Shown here piece after piece: positions 8,863 to 17,273 of a stretch of 64,000 nucleotides of DNA (its first letter is position 1; every line of letters begins with the position of its first letter). The notes below the pieces were generated by a model. It saw only the letters and a list, made by a program, of their open reading frames with translations. It was not told the origin of the DNA and searched no databases. Location of the stretch: the NCBI RefSeq assembly GCF_036967205.1, contig NZ_CP146022.1:5642001-5706000 (forward strand). The letters run 5' to 3'. The position numbers and the translations under genes are program-made. This stretch comes from Streptomyces sp. Q6 (GTDB taxonomy: Bacteria > Actinomycetota > Actinomycetes > Streptomycetales > Streptomycetaceae).

Positions 8863-9855
8863 ATGTCAGTGCAGACCGAAGGCACGGACACGGCCGGGGC
8901 AACCGGTGTCCGCAAGACCGAGGCACCGCCCCCGCGTGAGACGGGACGGCCGGTGGCCAAGCGCCGCGCCGGTGCGTCCGCCCCCTACCTCCTGCTGCTG
9001 CCCGCCCTGCTGGCCACGCTGATCCTGCTCGGCTGGCCCCTGGTGAAGAACGGCATGCTGTCGTTCCAGAACCTCAACCCGCGGCAGCTGATCCTCCACC
9101 TCACCGAGTGGAACGGGATCGACAACTACAAGGAGGTCCTGGGCAGCCCGGACTTCTGGAAGGTCGTCAAGCGCACCGTCCTGTTCACCGCCGCCAACGT
9201 CGTCCTGATCATGGTGATCGGCACGCTCGTCGGCCTGCTGCTCGCGCGGCTCGGCAAGAAGATGCGGCTGCTGCTCCTCTTCGGCCTCGTGCTCGCCTGG
9301 GCCATGCCCGTGCTCGCGGCCACCACCGTCTTCCAGTGGCTGTTCGCCCAGCGCTTCGGTGTCGTCAACGCGGTCCTCGACTCGCTCGGCTGGCACTCGA
9401 TGGCCGACCACAACTGGCTCGGCACCCAGATGTCGACCTTCTCCGTGGTCACCCTGCTGATCGTGTGGCAGTCCATCCCGTTCGTGGCCATCAACCTCTA
9501 CGCCGCGACGACGACCATCCCCAAGGAGCTGTACGAGGCCGCGTCCCTGGACGGCGCCGGCGCCTGGAAGTCGTTCTCCTCGGTGACCTTCCCGTTCCTC
9601 AAGCCGTTCCTGCTGGCCACGACATTCCTCGAGGTCATCTGGGTGTTCAAGGCGTTCCCGCAGATCTTCGCGATGAACGAGGGCGGACCCGACCGGCTCA
9701 CCGAGACCCTGCCGATCTACGCCTTCATCGAGGGCTTCGGCAACCAGCACTTCGGCATGGGCTCCGCCATCGCCTTCCTGACGATGCTGGTGCTGCTCTT
9801 CCTGACGGCGTACTACCTGCGCCTGGTGCTCAAGCAAGAGGAGGACGAGCTGTGA
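8863..9855 (+). CDS. dasB: Chitobiose ABC transporter permease DasB
   Basis: 330 residues. After a polar 40-residue N-terminus come about six transmembrane segments (first around residues 46-65) of a MalF-type permease. The cytoplasmic EAA loop reads PKELYEAASLDGAGAWKSF, the contact for the ATPase. I start at ATG 8863, preceded by GGAAGAGATGG; an upstream ATG in frame at 8827 would add 12 residues and is less likely. The stop overlaps the dasC GTG. No ATPase gene is linked, consistent with use of the shared MsiK ATPase known for Streptomyces. Confidence 0.92.
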   Translation: MSVQTEGTDTAGATGVRKTEAPPPRETGRPVAKRRAGASAPYLLLLPALLATLILLGWPLVKNGMLSFQNLNPRQLILHLTEWNGIDNYKEVLGSPDFWKVVKRTVLFTAANVVLIMVIGTLVGLLLARLGKKMRLLLLFGLVLAWAMPVLAATTVFQWLFAQRFGVVNAVLDSLGWHSMADHNWLGTQMSTFSVVTLLIVWQSIPFVAINLYAATTTIPKELYEAASLDGAGAWKSFSSVTFPFLKPFLLATTFLEVIWVFKAFPQIFAMNEGGPDRLTETLPIYAFIEGFGNQHFGMGSAIAFLTMLVLLFLTAYYLRLVLKQEEDEL

Positions 9856-10682
9856 AGCGCTCGATCTTCGGCCGCTTCTGGCCCAACGCGACCGCCGTGG
9901 TCCTCTTCATCGGCTTCGTGTTCCCCGTGTACTGGATGTTCGCGACGGCCTTCAAGCCGACCGGCGACATCATCAGCGACAACCCCGTCTGGTTCCCGAC
10001 GGACGTCACCTTCGGGCACTTCAAGAAGGCGATCGCCGCCGACCACTTCTGGACGCTGGTGCGCAACTCGCTCACCGTGACGATCCTGTCGGTGCTGCTC
10101 TCCCTCGTCATCGCGCTGTTCGCGTCCTTCGCCCTGGCCCGCATGCGGTTCAAGGGACGGCGCGGCTTCCTGATCGTCTTCATGATCGCGCAGATGGCCC
10201 CCTGGGAGGTCATGGTCATCGCGATCTACATGCTGGTCCGCGACAACGACATGCTGGACAGCCTGATCCCGCTGACCGTCTTCTACATGATGATGGTGCT
10301 GCCCTTCACGATCCTGACGCTGCGCGGCTACGTCGCCGCCGTGCCGAAGGAACTGGAGGAGTCCGCCATGGTCGACGGCTGCACGCGGCCGCAGGCCTTC
10401 GTCAAGGTGATCTTCCCGCTGCTCGCGCCGGGCCTGATGGCCACGTCGCTGTTCGGCTTCATCACCGCGTGGAACGAGTTCCCGCTCGTCCTGATCCTCA
10501 ACAAGAGCGTCGAGTCGCAGACCCTGCCGCTGTGGATCTCCCAGTTCCGCACCGCCTTCGGCGACGACTGGGGTGCGACGATGGCGGCGTCCTCCCTGTT
10601 CGCCGTCCCGATCCTCATCCTCTTCGTCTTCCTCCAGCGCAAGGCCGTCAGTGGCCTCACCGCCGGCGCCGTGAAGGGATAA
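9852..10682 (+). CDS. dasC: Chitobiose ABC transporter permease DasC
   Basis: 276 residues, MalG-type permease with about six transmembrane segments; the first (about 10-30) ends at VYWMFATAFKP, a family landmark. The EAA loop is PKELEESAMVDGCTRPQAF. The GTG start overlaps the dasB stop (GTGA), so translation is coupled. The C-terminus FLQRKAVSGLTAGAVKG is the usual end for this subunit. It works with DasA, DasB and an unlinked ATPase in chitobiose import. Confidence 0.93.
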   Translation: MKRSIFGRFWPNATAVVLFIGFVFPVYWMFATAFKPTGDIISDNPVWFPTDVTFGHFKKAIAADHFWTLVRNSLTVTILSVLLSLVIALFASFALARMRFKGRRGFLIVFMIAQMAPWEVMVIAIYMLVRDNDMLDSLIPLTVFYMMMVLPFTILTLRGYVAAVPKELEESAMVDGCTRPQAFVKVIFPLLAPGLMATSLFGFITAWNEFPLVLILNKSVESQTLPLWISQFRTAFGDDWGATMAASSLFAVPILILFVFLQRKAVSGLTAGAVKG

Positions 10683-10691
10683 CGCACCCCG

Positions 10692-12228
10692 ATGACTCAA
10701 CGGTCGACACTCGCACGCGGCACGACAGCGTCCTCCGCGCAGGACGGACTGACCCGGGACGCCCTGACGGTCCTCCAGCCCGGCTTCACCGGCACGACCG
10801 CCCCCGACTGGCTGCTGCGGCGCCTGGGGGAGGGACTCGCCTCGGTGGGCCTGTTCGGCCGCAACATCGCCTCGCCGGACCAACTGGCAGCCCTCACCGC
10901 ACAGTTGAGGGCCGAGCGCGACGACATCCTGGTCGCGATCGACGAGGAGGGCGGCGACGTCACCCGCCTCGAAGTCCGTACGGGCTCCTCGTTCCCCGGC
11001 AACCACGCGCTCGGCGCGGTCGACGACGTCCAGCTCACGAGGGACGTCGCCTTCGAGCTGGGCCGCCGGCTCGCCCAGTGCGGCGTCAACCTCAACTGGG
11101 CGCCGTCGGCGGACGTCAACGCCAACCCGGACAACCCGGTGATCGGCGTACGGTCCTTCGGCGCGGACACCGCACTGGTGGCCCGGCACACCGCCGCCTA
11201 CGTCGAAGGGATGCAGTCCGCGGGCGTCGCCGCCTGCACCAAGCACTTCCCCGGGCACGGCGACACGGGCGTCGACTCGCACCACGACATGCCCCGCATC
11301 GACGTCGGCCTCGACGTGCTGCACGCCCGCGACCTCGCCCCGTTCCGCGCGGCGATCGCCGCGGGCAGCCGGGCCGTCATGAGCGCGCACATCCTGGTCC
11401 CGGCGCTCGACCCGGACCGCCCGGCGACGCTCTCCCGCCGCATCCTCACCGGCCTGCTTCGCGAGGAACTCGGCTACGACGGCCTGATCGTCACCGACGG
11501 CATGGAGATGCAGGCCATCTCCGCGACCTACGGGATCGAACGCGGCAGCGTCCTCGCCATCGCCGCCGGAGCCGACGCCATCTGCGTGGGCGGCGGCCTC
11601 GCCGACGACGACACGGTGCTGCGGCTGCGCGACGCGCTCGTCACCGCCGTGCGCGCCGGCGACCTCGCCGAGGAACGGCTCGCGGACGCCGCCACCCGGG
11701 TACGGGAACTCGCCGCGTGGACGGCCGCGCCGCGCGCCGCGTCGGGGGCGCGGCGGGGGTGCGGCGACGGCAGGCACGGCGGACACCGAGGTCGGCCTGG
11801 TCGCCGCACGCCGCGCGATCCGGGTGACGCGCGGCGACGACACCGCGCGGGTCACCGGCCCCGTCCACGTCGCGGCCTTCTCCCCGGTGGCCAACATCGC
11901 CGTCGGCGACGAGACCCCGTGGGGCGTCGCCGCCGAACTCGAACGCCTCCTGCCCGGCACCACCACCGGTTCCTACACGGGCCCGGACGCGGGCACCGCC
12001 GCCCTGGCCGCGGCGGGCGACCGGCGCGTCGTCGCCGTGGTCCGCGACGAACACCGCCACACCTGGATGTCCTCGGCGCTCGACGCCCTCCTCGCGGCCC
12101 GCCCCGACACGGTCGTCGTCGAGATGGGCGTCCCGCAGGCCCCGCCGCGCGGCGCCCTGCACATCGCCACCCACGGAGCGGCCCGAGTCTGCGGCGTCGC
12201 GGCGGCGGAGGTCATCGTCGCAACCTGA
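10692..12228 (+). pseudogene. dasD: Beta-N-acetylhexosaminidase DasD (GH3), with an apparent frameshift
   Basis: A GH3 enzyme that hydrolyses chitobiose to GlcNAc; fourth gene of the das operon, 9 nt after dasC. The first 350 codons are intact, with IDEEGGDVTRL, the GH3 His-Asp signature KHFPGHGDTGVDSHHD and the nucleophile region LIVTDGMEM. At about 11745-11762, a G-rich stretch (G5 runs), the sense shifts by one base: the family-like C-terminal sequence (EVGLVAARRAIRV ... FSPVANIAVGDETPWG ... CGVAAAEVIVAT) is in the +1 frame and ends at 12228. Unshifted translation runs on as Arg-rich nonsense to 12242. Either one extra G (or two lost bases) has disrupted the gene, or the base call is wrong. 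The catalytic domain would survive. Confidence 0.85.
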
Positions 12229-12272
12229 TCGCCGGCCGCTGATCGGACTGATGGCCGCTGTTGGTGACGGCT

Positions 12273-12338
12273 GATCGTGACGGCTGGTCGTGACTGATGG
12301 CCGCTGATCGTGACGGCTGGTCGTGACTGATGGCCGCT
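12273..12338. repeat. Two perfect 33-bp tandem repeats after dasD
   Basis: The 33-bp unit beginning gatcgtgacggctggtcg occurs twice without a mismatch (12273-12305, 12306-12338), with decayed partial copies on the left from about 12245. The sequence is non-coding and lies between the dasD stop and its terminator. Confidence 0.85.
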
Positions 12339-12362
12339 GACTGCTGACAGCGCTTATGACTG

Positions 12363-12395
12363 GTGCCGGTCACCCCGGGCGGGGGTGACCGGCAC
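12363..12395. terminator. Terminator of the das operon
   Basis: A perfect 14-bp stem (12363-12376 with 12382-12395) around a gggcg loop, followed by ttt, is 135 nt after dasD. The rest of the gap to nagB (12396-12621) is G-rich low-complexity DNA with imperfect copies of gcccggagtgggaggc and no gene. Confidence 0.85.
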
Positions 12396-12621
12396 TTTGC
12401 GTGTCGCGGCGGGAGCGGGGAGCGGGGGTGGGAGCGGGGGTGCGGGGAGCGGGATGGGGGGCTGGGGTGAGGCGGGCGCCCGGAGTGGGAGGCCGCCCGG
12501 AGTGGGAGGCCGCCCGGCGTCGGGGCGGGCGCCCGGAGTCGGAAGCCGCCCGGCTACCGTCCCTCGGCCTTACGGCCCCTCGGTCCAACAGCCCTGTGGT
12601 CGCCTACGACCCCCGGGCCGC

Positions 12622-13407
12622 CTACAGGCCCTGCCACTCCGGCTTGTTGGCGTACGTGTGCCGGAAGTAGTCGGCCAGCTTCAGCTTGGACGCGGCGGCC
12701 TCGTCGACGACGACGGTCGCGTGCGGGTGCAGCTGCAACGCCGACGCCGGCACCACCGCGGCGACAGGCCCCTCCACGGTCGCGGCCACGGCGTCCGCCT
12801 TGCCCTCGCCCGTCGCGAGCAGCACCAGGTGACGGGCTTCGAGGATCGTCCCGATGCCCTGCGTGATGACATGCCGCGGCACCTGGCTCAGGTCACCGTC
12901 GAAGAACCGCGCGTTGTCCGTGATGGTCTGCTCGGTCAGCGTCTTGATCCGGGTCCGCGACGCGATCGACGAGCACGGCTCGTTGAACCCGATGTGCCCG
13001 TCGGTCCCGATTCCGAGCAACTGGAGATCGACACCACCGGCCGAGGCCAGCGCCTGGTCGTACTCCACGCAGGCCGCCTGCACGTCCTCGGCGCTCCCGT
13101 CCGGCCCCATGAACGCCGCCTCGCTCAGCCCGAGCGGCTCCACGACCTCCCGCAGCACGGTCGCCCGGTACGACTCGGGGTGCCCGGTCGGCAGCCCCAC
13201 GTACTCGTCGAGCTGGGCGATACGCGCCGCCGAAGCGTCGACCTCACCGGCGCGCACCTTGGCCGTCAGGGCCTGGTAGATGGGCAGCGGGGTCGAGCCG
13301 GTGGCCACACCGAGCAACGCGTCGGGCTTGCGCCGCAGCAGCTGGGCCATGGCCTCGGCGATCAGCTCGCCACCTGCCTTGGCGTCCGGAACGATCACAA
13401 CTTCCAC
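12622..13407 (-). CDS. nagB: Glucosamine-6-phosphate deaminase NagB
   Basis: 261 residues, the usual NagB length. It converts GlcN-6-P to fructose-6-P and ammonia, the last step of aminosugar catabolism, and so also removes the DasR effector. Motifs: ATGSTPLPIYQ (phosphate binding, about residue 40), AQLDEYVGLP (catalytic Asp, about 70), GIGTDGHIGFNEP (about 130-143; catalytic Asp-His-Glu). I chose the GTG at 13407 because EVVIVPDAKAGGELIA is the normal start of NagB; longer in-frame starts add unrelated sequence. It faces the das operon and has its own dre. Confidence 0.95.
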   Translation of the reverse strand: MEVVIVPDAKAGGELIAEAMAQLLRRKPDALLGVATGSTPLPIYQALTAKVRAGEVDASAARIAQLDEYVGLPTGHPESYRATVLREVVEPLGLSEAAFMGPDGSAEDVQAACVEYDQALASAGGVDLQLLGIGTDGHIGFNEPCSSIASRTRIKTLTEQTITDNARFFDGDLSQVPRHVITQGIGTILEARHLVLLATGEGKADAVAATVEGPVAAVVPASALQLHPHATVVVDEAAASKLKLADYFRHTYANKPEWQGL

Positions 13408-13450
13408 GCTGGGCCTGCCGTTTCTGGTCAGAGGGGACTGGAAGGGAACG

Positions 13451-13466
13451 TGTGGTATAGACCAAT
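13451..13466 (-). promoter_or_regulatory. dre (DasR-binding element) upstream of nagB
   Basis: On the minus strand, ATTGGTCTATACCACA matches the dre consensus at 13 of 16 positions. It lies 44 bp before the nagB GTG, at promoter distance. DasR control of nagB is established in S. coelicolor. Confidence 0.85.
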
Positions 13467-13601
13467 CTAGCAGAGCGTGACCCTCCCGGTCAGGCCCTCC
13501 ACGCCCCCACCCCGTCTCTGTCGTGGGTCCATCCCGTGGGTCCATCCGGAGGGTCCGTCCCATGCGGTCCACTCCGTCCATGCTCGACGCTGAACGGGGG
13601 G

Positions 13602-13680
13602 TCGGCATGTTGGGAGAGCGGCGGGGTCGGCATGTTGGGAGAGCGGCGGGGGCGACATGTTGGGGGAGCGGCGGGGGCGG
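13602..13680. repeat. Three 25-26-bp tandem repeats in the nagB upstream gap
   Basis: Three successive copies of a unit reading cggcatgttgggagagcggc plus G-run, the third with two changes. Non-coding, part of the 780-bp gap between nagB and the divergent SIS-domain gene, which is otherwise GC-rich low-complexity DNA. Confidence 0.75.
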
Positions 13681-13828
13681 CGGGCTGTGCGGGTCAGCGG
13701 GGTGTGGCGAGGGCTTGGGTGGCGGGGCGTGACCAGAGCTCGGCCGCAGGGCGCGATCAGGGCCAGGGGCATGGGGTGACCAGGGCTCGGCCGCGGGGCG
13801 TGACCAGCGGTCGGGCGGCAGAGCGTGT

Positions 13829-13932
<104 letters not shown>

Positions 13933-14187
13933 GCGGGCCGGAAGTGGCGGGGTGGGAGTCGCGGTAGGGGAGTCGCGGTGCGGGAGTCACGGCACGGAGT
14001 CGCGGGGCGGACCTGTCCTGCCCGCGCGCCCTCCCGCCCCCTGACCCCCGCTTCGACCATGGCGCCGCCCCCGTCCACTGGGCGAAGCCGACGCGGTGCG
14101 GCCACAGTGGAAGGTGTCCGGATCGCCGCGCCCCGGCCCCGCCCCTCCCGCGCCGGGCCCGCCACACACCCCACCGGAGGTGCTCGC

Positions 14188-15345
14188 ATGACCGCCACGC
14201 CATCCGTCCCCGACCCGCAGGCCGACCCGCGGCACCCGTCGCCGGACCGGACGTCGGGCCGGACGTCGGACCTGCCGCAGGGCTCGTCGGAGGTGCCGGG
14301 GGAGGAACGGCCCGGGCGGATCATGTTCCGCGAGATCCGTGAACAGCCCGACGTCCTGCGCCGCCTCCTCGACTCCGGCGCCCCGCGCATCCAGGAGGTC
14401 GCCCGCCAGGTCGCCGCCCGCGCCCCGCGCTTCGTCCTCCTCACCGCACGCGGCACCTCGGACAACGCCGCTCTCTACGCCAAGTACCTCCTGGAGATCC
14501 AGCTCGGTCTGCCCTGCGGTCTCGCCTCGATGTCCACCACGACGGCCTACGGCGCCCGCCCCGATCTGCGCGATGTCCTCGTCATCACCGTCAGCCAGTC
14601 CGGAGGCTCACCCGACCTGGTCGCCTCGACGAAGGCCGCCCGCGAGGCCGGCGCGATCACCCTGGCCGTGACCAACAACCCGGACTCCCCGCTGGCAGCC
14701 GTCTCCGAGCACCACATCGACATCATGGCGGGACCGGAGAAGGCCCTTCCCGCGACCAAGACGTACACCGCGTCCCTGCTCGCCCTGTACCTCTTCGTCG
14801 AGGGGCTGCGCGGCGGCGAAGGCTCCGCCGCCGCCGTCCTGCCCGATCTCGCGGCCGAACTGATCGCCCGCGACGACGAGGTCCGCACGCTCGCCTCCCG
14901 CTACCGCTTCGCCGAGCGCATGGTCATCACCTCCCGTGGTTACGGCTATCCGACCGCCAAGGAAGCGGCGCTGAAACTGATGGAGACCAGCTATATCCCC
15001 GCCCTGTCCTACTCGGGCGCCGACCTGCTGCACGGGCCGCTCGCCATGGTCGACAACATCTCCCCGGTCATCGCCGTGGTCACCGACGGCAGGGGCGGCC
15101 TGGCCCTGCAACCCGTGCTCGACCGGCTGCGCGGGCGCGGCGCCGACCTCATGGTGGTAGGCCCCGAGGCCCAGGTGGACGCCGCCTCGGCAGGCTTCGT
15201 GCTGCCGACCGCCGGAGTCGCGGAAGAGGTGCAGCCCGTCCTGGAGATCCTGCCGCTGCAACTGCTCGCGTACGAGGTCACCATCGCGCGCGGTCAGGAC
15301 CCGGACGCCCCGCGCGCGCTCGCGAAGGTGACGGAGACGCGGTAG
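14188..15345 (+). CDS. SIS-domain sugar-phosphate isomerase/deaminase (GlmS isomerase-like)
   Basis: 385 residues. After a disordered Pro-rich 45-residue N-terminus come two SIS domains: TARGTSDNAALYAKYLLE (about 95) and VSQSGGSPDLVAS (about 135) in the first, and the GlmS-type SRGYGYPTAKEAALKLMET (about 250) in the second. There is no glutaminase domain, so it cannot use glutamine as GlmS does; such stand-alone proteins (COG2222) act as aminosugar-phosphate deaminases or isomerases. The ATG follows GGAGG by 7 nt. Its place next to nagB and the das genes suggests a role in GlcN-6-P handling, but no dre was seen close to its start. Exact substrate unknown. Confidence 0.85.
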   Translation: MTATPSVPDPQADPRHPSPDRTSGRTSDLPQGSSEVPGEERPGRIMFREIREQPDVLRRLLDSGAPRIQEVARQVAARAPRFVLLTARGTSDNAALYAKYLLEIQLGLPCGLASMSTTTAYGARPDLRDVLVITVSQSGGSPDLVASTKAAREAGAITLAVTNNPDSPLAAVSEHHIDIMAGPEKALPATKTYTASLLALYLFVEGLRGGEGSAAAVLPDLAAELIARDDEVRTLASRYRFAERMVITSRGYGYPTAKEAALKLMETSYIPALSYSGADLLHGPLAMVDNISPVIAVVTDGRGGLALQPVLDRLRGRGADLMVVGPEAQVDAASAGFVLPTAGVAEEVQPVLEILPLQLLAYEVTIARGQDPDAPRALAKVTETR

Positions 15346-15397
15346 CGCCGAAGCGCGGGGGTGGGGGTGCGGCCGAGCACCTACGCCCGCGGGACCC

Positions 15398-16150
15398 TCA
15401 GACCAGCGAACCTCCCGTCGCGTCGACCCACTGCCCCGTCACCCACCGTCCGTCCGGCGACGCCAGGAACGCCACCACGTCGGCTATCTCCGCCGGTGTC
15501 CCCACCTTGCCCAGGACCGAGAAGGCGGCGGCGCCGGCCCACGCCTCGTCGCTCGCCCGCAGCCATTCCGCGTTCACATCCGTGTCGACGATTCCCGGGG
15601 CCACCGTGTTCGCCGTGATGCCGCGCGGCCCGAGGACCCGGGCCAGATAGCGGGTGAACACGTCGAGCGCGCTTTTCGTCATCGCGTACGGCATGAGGTC
15701 GGGGAGAAGTGTGGTGCGGGTGACGCCGGACGAGATGTTGATGATCCGGCCCCCCTCGCGCAGCCGCGGGGCCGCGAGCTGGGCCAGGAAGAACGGGGCC
15801 TTGGTGTTGACCGTGAAGAGCCGGTCGAACTCCGCCTCCTCGATCTCCGCGAAGGCGCTCGACGTCCCGATCCCCGCGTTGTTCACCAGGATGTCCAGCC
15901 CGTCGGCCCGCGCCTCGAACTCCTCCCACAATCCCTGCGCCGCGCCCGGCTCCGCGAGATCCGCCCGGATCTCGAACGCCGATCCGCCCGCCGCCTCGAT
16001 CGCGGCCACCGTCTCCTTCGCCGCCGCCTCGTTCGACCCGTAATGCACCGCGACCCGTGCCCCGTCCCGGCCGAGGCGCTCGGCGATGCCCCGCCCGATG
16101 CCCCGGCTCGCGCCCGTGACCAGTGCCGTCCTGCCCGTGAGTACGCCCAT
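15398..16150 (-). CDS. Short-chain dehydrogenase/reductase
   Basis: 250 residues, a classical SDR with the cofactor motif TGASRGIG (12-19), NNAG (about 90), INISSG and the catalytic YAMTK (about 155-159), ending in the family-typical WVTGQWVDATGGSLV. An NAD(P)H-dependent carbonyl/hydroxyl oxidoreductase; substrate not predictable. Divergent from a TetR gene 130 bp away, which probably controls it. The intervening stretch has repeated gtagcgc/gcgcta half-sites. Confidence 0.92.
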   Translation of the reverse strand: MGVLTGRTALVTGASRGIGRGIAERLGRDGARVAVHYGSNEAAAKETVAAIEAAGGSAFEIRADLAEPGAAQGLWEEFEARADGLDILVNNAGIGTSSAFAEIEEAEFDRLFTVNTKAPFFLAQLAAPRLREGGRIINISSGVTRTTLLPDLMPYAMTKSALDVFTRYLARVLGPRGITANTVAPGIVDTDVNAEWLRASDEAWAGAAAFSVLGKVGTPAEIADVVAFLASPDGRWVTGQWVDATGGSLV

Positions 16151-16204
16151 GACGTCGCCCCTTCCCCTCTTGGCGATGGCCGCGGCTCACCCACGGCCAC
16201 AAAT

Positions 16205-16270
16205 CTGTAGCGCTCGTTATGAAAATGACCGTAGCGCACCACCATCCCCGTTTTCTAGTGGGCGCTATAG
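16205..16270. promoter_or_regulatory. Probable TetR operator between the SDR and TetR genes
   Basis: The AT-richer intergenic stretch has tagcgc motifs at about 16208 and 16231 in one orientation and gcgcta at about 16263 in the other. Such inverted half-sites in a divergent promoter suit a TetR repressor controlling both genes. The exact operator is not defined. Confidence 0.45.
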
Positions 16271-16280
16271 AATTCACCCC

Positions 16281-16904
16281 ATGGCGACCAAGCAGCGCGG
16301 GCGACCCCGCTCCTTCGATCGGGAGACCGCCCTGGAGAAGGCCATGCGAGCCTTCTGGGAGAACGGGTACGAGGCGACTTCGGTCTCCGATCTGACCCGC
16401 GAGATGGGCATCGGCGCCCCGAGCCTGTACGCCGCCTTCGGCGACAAGCGCTCGCTGTTCGAGGAGGTCGTGCGGGTCTACGGCATCACGCACGGCTCAG
16501 GGCCCGGCCGCGCCCTGGCCGAGGAGCCCACGGCGCGTGGGGCGGTCGAGCGGCTGCTGCGGGAGGCCGCCGACGAGTTCACCGACCCCGCCCACCCGCA
16601 CGGCTGTCTCGTCATCCACGCCGCGACGAACTGCACGACGCCCGAGGTCGAGCAGACGCTGCGTGATCAGCGCCTCGCCAGCCTCGGTGCCATCGAGGAC
16701 CGGGTACGCCAGGGCATCGATGCCGGAGAGCTGCCGCGGCACACCGACGCGACGGCGCTCGCCCGCTTCGTCGGCGCCGTGTTCCAGGGCATGTCCCAGC
16801 AGTCGCGGGACGGCGCGAGCAGGGCCGAGCTGGAGGCCGTGGCCGATGTCGCGATGACGGTCTGGCCGGCAAATGAACCGGCGGGGCCCGGCACGCGTGA
16901 GTGA
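16281..16904 (+). CDS. TetR/AcrR-family transcriptional regulator
   Basis: 207 residues. The N-terminal HTH covers about residues 10-58 (TALEKAMRAFWENGYEATSV, GIGAPSLYAAFGDKRSLFEE), followed by a ligand domain with a conserved HPHGCLVIHAATNC segment typical of the YxaF/AcrR-like branch. I start at ATG 16281; a longer upstream frame runs through the intergenic operator and lacks conservation. Probably represses the divergent SDR gene; ligand unknown. Confidence 0.92.
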   Translation: MATKQRGRPRSFDRETALEKAMRAFWENGYEATSVSDLTREMGIGAPSLYAAFGDKRSLFEEVVRVYGITHGSGPGRALAEEPTARGAVERLLREAADEFTDPAHPHGCLVIHAATNCTTPEVEQTLRDQRLASLGAIEDRVRQGIDAGELPRHTDATALARFVGAVFQGMSQQSRDGASRAELEAVADVAMTVWPANEPAGPGTRE

Positions 16905-17273
16905 GGGCGTACGTTGGAGTAACCGTGGACGCGGTTGTCGGAGGAAGCGACGACAACAAACCTCCGTCGATGCATGGACATCGGAGAATGGTCTAGTCCA
17001 CAATGCGTAACTGAGACCTCCGTCCTCCCCGCACAGGAGGATGGAACAGAGGACCCGTCGCTCTCTGCCCTGACTGCGCCGGATCCTCGATCGGCCCCCG
17101 GGACCGCACACCTGGAAGCCGATGCACCTGAAGGGCTGCGGTGCCAGGGAAAGGGTTGAGGGTCCCGACCCCCGGCGCCGCGGCCCGTCGGTCTTTTCCG
17201 GGCCAATGGTGACCGATCAGGTGCGAAGCCGGTCGATTCGGGGCCCTGTCGACCGACAGGTACGCTCGGGCTT
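16905..17273 (+). other. 369-bp leader of the histidine kinase gene, with a dre-like site
   Basis: No gene was found. At 16987-17002 AATGGTCTAGTCCACA matches the dre consensus at 13 of 16 positions. Downstream are GC-rich hairpin-forming stretches (for example around 17155-17215) and no recognised riboswitch. The site suggests DasR may also act on the kinase gene, or on the end of the tetR transcript. Confidence 0.55.

Noticed and set aside
17155-17215. Possible riboswitch in the kinase leader
   Set aside because: GC-rich hairpins can be drawn, but no known conserved riboswitch core (cobalamin, TPP, SAM, c-di-AMP, ydaO) could be matched.
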